A stretch of 64,000 nucleotides of DNA from Acanthaster planci (Eukaryota; Echinodermata; Asteroidea; Valvatida; Acanthasteridae): positions 792,407 to 856,406 of the forward strand of contig NW_019091436.1 in the NCBI RefSeq assembly GCF_001949145.1. Reading direction: 5' to 3'. Below, in pieces: positions 62,101 to 64,000 of this stretch; within the stretch, counting starts at the first letter, position 1, and each line of letters starts with the position of its first letter. The notes beneath the pieces are model-generated. The model ran no database searches. It saw only the letters and a program-made list of their open reading frames with translations, and had not been told where the DNA came from. Position numbers and translations under genes: made by a program.

Positions 62101-62873
62101 GCATCACTCTTCCCATCATGCCCCCATTTAGGAATTAGTGTTTCCAAAAAAACTAATAGGAACTTTAAACGTGCCTTTAAAACAGCAACTAGGTCACTTG
62201 GCAGAACTACAAATTTTGTTTTTAGAAAATTTGGCAAGCGTCCAATTCCAAATCCTCAGATGATACAGATTTCATTATTTTGTTTTGCTGCATACTTGAA
62301 TAATTACAGTCAGATTTTTAATAACATTATACAATAAAATGCAGTCAACTTTGGTCTGGAATTTAGAATATTGTTGAGGTGTTAGCTGTGCAAAACCTGC
62401 ACTGAATTAACAATTTGCTCGAGCCACATTAATTATTTTGTCAGTTGTAGGTCAGTTAACTGGGTCAGGGACAGATTGTCTACTTGTCCAGTCTGCTTGC
62501 TGAAACCTTTGTACCTATAGCTTGACAAGCACATACACAAACTGGACGGTGCATGTTGGCAACTTACATGCACAAATGATGAACATGGAATACCACACCA
62601 TTAAGTACAGACTACAAGGGTATTCCATCTAACTACCCTGGCAGGGAATTCGGCTCACCCTGATATCGCTTCCTCTGGGATCGGAATCGAAATCCTCTTC
62701 CATCCATGGTGGGTGTAGTAAGAGCTGGATGGGGTGACGATATCGTTGCATTCTGGCTCCGAGGGAAGACACTGATGTATCAGGTGTGACCAGGTGATGC
62801 CGTGGTCCATAGAGAAGATCAGCTGGACCGGATTGAAGGAACTATCCCAGGAGGCATTGCAGCCAGTGCTGAT
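56131..62873 (-). CDS. RELN: reelin, C-terminal repeats (partial gene)
   Basis: Exons in transcript order: 62873-62659, 62065-61876, 61587-61406, 60933-60827, 60147-59977, 59384-59167, 58560-58319, 57565-57408, 57195-56982, 56434-56131 (or donor at 56135). All junctions are GT-AG with matching phases. The encoded order is end of a reelin subrepeat A (RFRWFQE..RWALDDVHI), EGF (CPDMCSGHGTC..CICDEGF), subrepeat B, next subrepeat A (RFRWVQL-type, WSLDDIYVGASC), EGF (CPRLCSGHGTC..CQCDPGF, split by an intron), then a final subrepeat B ending QWALDHVQLVM. The WALDD/WALDH and RWWQP motifs are diagnostic BNR-like subrepeat features. Reelin is a large secreted matrix glycoprotein that signals through lipoprotein receptors in vertebrates. 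Comparison with vertebrate reelin suggests these are the last two repeats. The 5' part lies beyond the right edge. Confidence 0.95.
62358..62608. repeat. first copy of right-edge duplicate
   Basis: 251 bp in the reelin intron just 3' (transcript sense) of exon 62873-62659. Repeated at 63751-64000 with only about three or four differences; see the assembly-join entry. Confidence 0.9.
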
Positions 62874-62929
62874 CTGAAAGTAGCAAGATATACAAAGAAT
62901 TCAATAAGTCCCTGACAAAACGTTACTGG

Positions 62930-63747
62930 AACATTATTATTATTGTTATTGGTTTATTTCATAAAATAAAATAACATTTTAAAAATGCACATTATGGCAA
63001 CCGGTAGGTTGAATTGCACTCTACATTCATACATCACAAAAATTGTTTTAAAAAGGTATGATAATAAATTTGTAAGAGATCGTTTCTAACAAATTACAAG
63101 CATTTAGAAGTCTAAGTATAGGCAAAAGGGGAGGAAGGTCAAGAGTTGGTACAGTACATTTTATTGTAGTTAAGTGATTTACATTTCTTAGATTATTGTT
63201 CCTGGTAGGAGGAAGTCAGTCTTGAAATCTGTTTGAACCAAGGAGTGATGTGCCAAAATTGAGGGTCAACCTCTTGAGTCTGTGTGATATTGGGGGGAAT
63301 ATTTAGTTCGTCACAAATATTCTGATATGAAGGAATCAAACAATAATCATAGGTCAGAATAATACGGAAGGCCTTCTTCTGTAATGTCTTCTTCAGCTGC
63401 CGTAAAAAGTAAAGTTTACGATTAAACGATTTGCACATTAAATCAATCTGGGTATCCCATTTGATATTCTCCTTCCAAGGAGTTTAAGGCAACTATTTTG
63501 GTTAATTGGCAAATTGTCTACATGTATGTAAAACCGAGATAAAAACAGACAGTCCTGAAATTGCACTCTGTCGGATTTAAACGCATGAAATTATTATCTG
63601 ACCACATCCTGCTTCAGATTGTCAAGTTCACTCTGCAAAACTGTTGTTCGGTCCATCTCATCAAAAGGGAAAAATAAAGTTATGTCATCTACATACTTAT
63701 ACTGAAATATTTCCGCAGTGGCTGGTTTAGATTCATTCATCATAGCC
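62930..63747 (-). mobile_element. LINE reverse-transcriptase fragment
   Basis: On the minus strand near 63690 it encodes KYVDDITLFFPF, containing the RT catalytic YVDD box. Then, after stops and frameshifts, comes CKSFNRKLYFLRQLKK (63438 downward), the segment that follows the RT core in CR1/L2-like LINEs. The low-coordinate side has an ATTATTATTATTG tract and AT-rich 3' tail. Broken; it lies in the first visible reelin intron and is cut by the assembly join. Confidence 0.75.
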
Positions 63748-64000
63748 NATGGAATTTAGAATATTGTTGAGGTGTTAGCTGTGCAAAACCTGCACTGAAT
63801 TAACAATTTGCTCGAGCTACATTAATTATTTTTCAGTTGTAGGTCAGTTAACTGGGTCAGGGACAGATTGTTTACTTGTCCAGTCTGCTTGCTGAAACCT
63901 TTGTACCTATAGCTTGACAAGCACATACACAAACTGGACGGTGCATGTTGGCAACTTACATGCACAAATGATGAACATGGAATACCACACCATTAAGTAC
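63748..64000. other. assembly join (single N) and re-copied sequence
   Basis: A lone N at 63748 is followed from 63751 by sequence matching 62358-62608 at about 98-99% over the whole 250 bp. A run of allele-level differences plus an N at the boundary suggests two haplotype contigs joined with an unresolved overlap, not a genomic tandem duplication. Confidence 0.8.

Noticed and set aside
1-64000. CRISPR arrays, bacterial operons, rRNA genes
   Set aside because: No direct-repeat/spacer pattern or rRNA sequence seen; the intron-exon structure is clearly eukaryotic.

Overview
This is animal nuclear DNA. The genes are split by GT-AG introns, intergenic and intronic sequence is AT-rich with many ACATGTACATGTA-type runs, and LINE, tRNA-SINE and piggyBac remnants are scattered through it. 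A reelin gene together with a prokineticin-like cysteine module and a TRABD orthologue points to a bilaterian. My best guess is a marine invertebrate deuterostome (echinoderm or hemichordate type), but the species is not provable from this window.

Layout. 1-12.1 kb holds no gene I can recognise; a few inverted repeats and one small signal-peptide-like ORF lie there. 12.13-12.37 kb (+) is the ten-cysteine exon of a prokineticin-like secreted peptide. 16.1 kb carries a tRNA-derived SINE. 16.95-17.6 kb (-) has a chain of phase-compatible exons of an unrecognised gene. 23.2-38.2 kb (-) is an ADP-ribosylglycohydrolase-family gene of at least 7 coding exons whose introns hold a decayed LINE, a SINE and two copies of a tiny TTAA-flanked palindrome. 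38.9-40.1 kb (-) is a two-exon leucine-rich-repeat gene. Head to head with it, 42.4-47.6 kb (+), is a complete nine-exon TRABD (TraB-domain) gene. 49.6-54.99 kb is a repeat-rich island with an intact piggyBac transposase ORF (-), a ~65-bp tandem repeat, two ~0.9-kb copies of an unnamed repeat, and a second copy of the TRABD 3' flank. 56.1-62.9 kb (-) is the C-terminal part of reelin, running off the right side of the window. The right edge has a LINE reverse-transcriptase fragment and a single N, followed by a near-identical re-copy of sequence already seen 1.4 kb earlier, which looks like an assembly overlap error.

The genes do not form a pathway. They are ordinary neighbours: a secreted ligand, a nucleotide-modification enzyme family member, an LRR scaffold, a mitochondrial/TraB protein and an extracellular matrix signalling protein. 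The most interesting points are the apparent loss of metal-binding aspartates in the ADP-ribosylglycohydrolase, the intact piggyBac with a duplicated VKQE motif, the absence of a visible reelin C-terminal tail exon, and the unrecognised exon chain at 17 kb.
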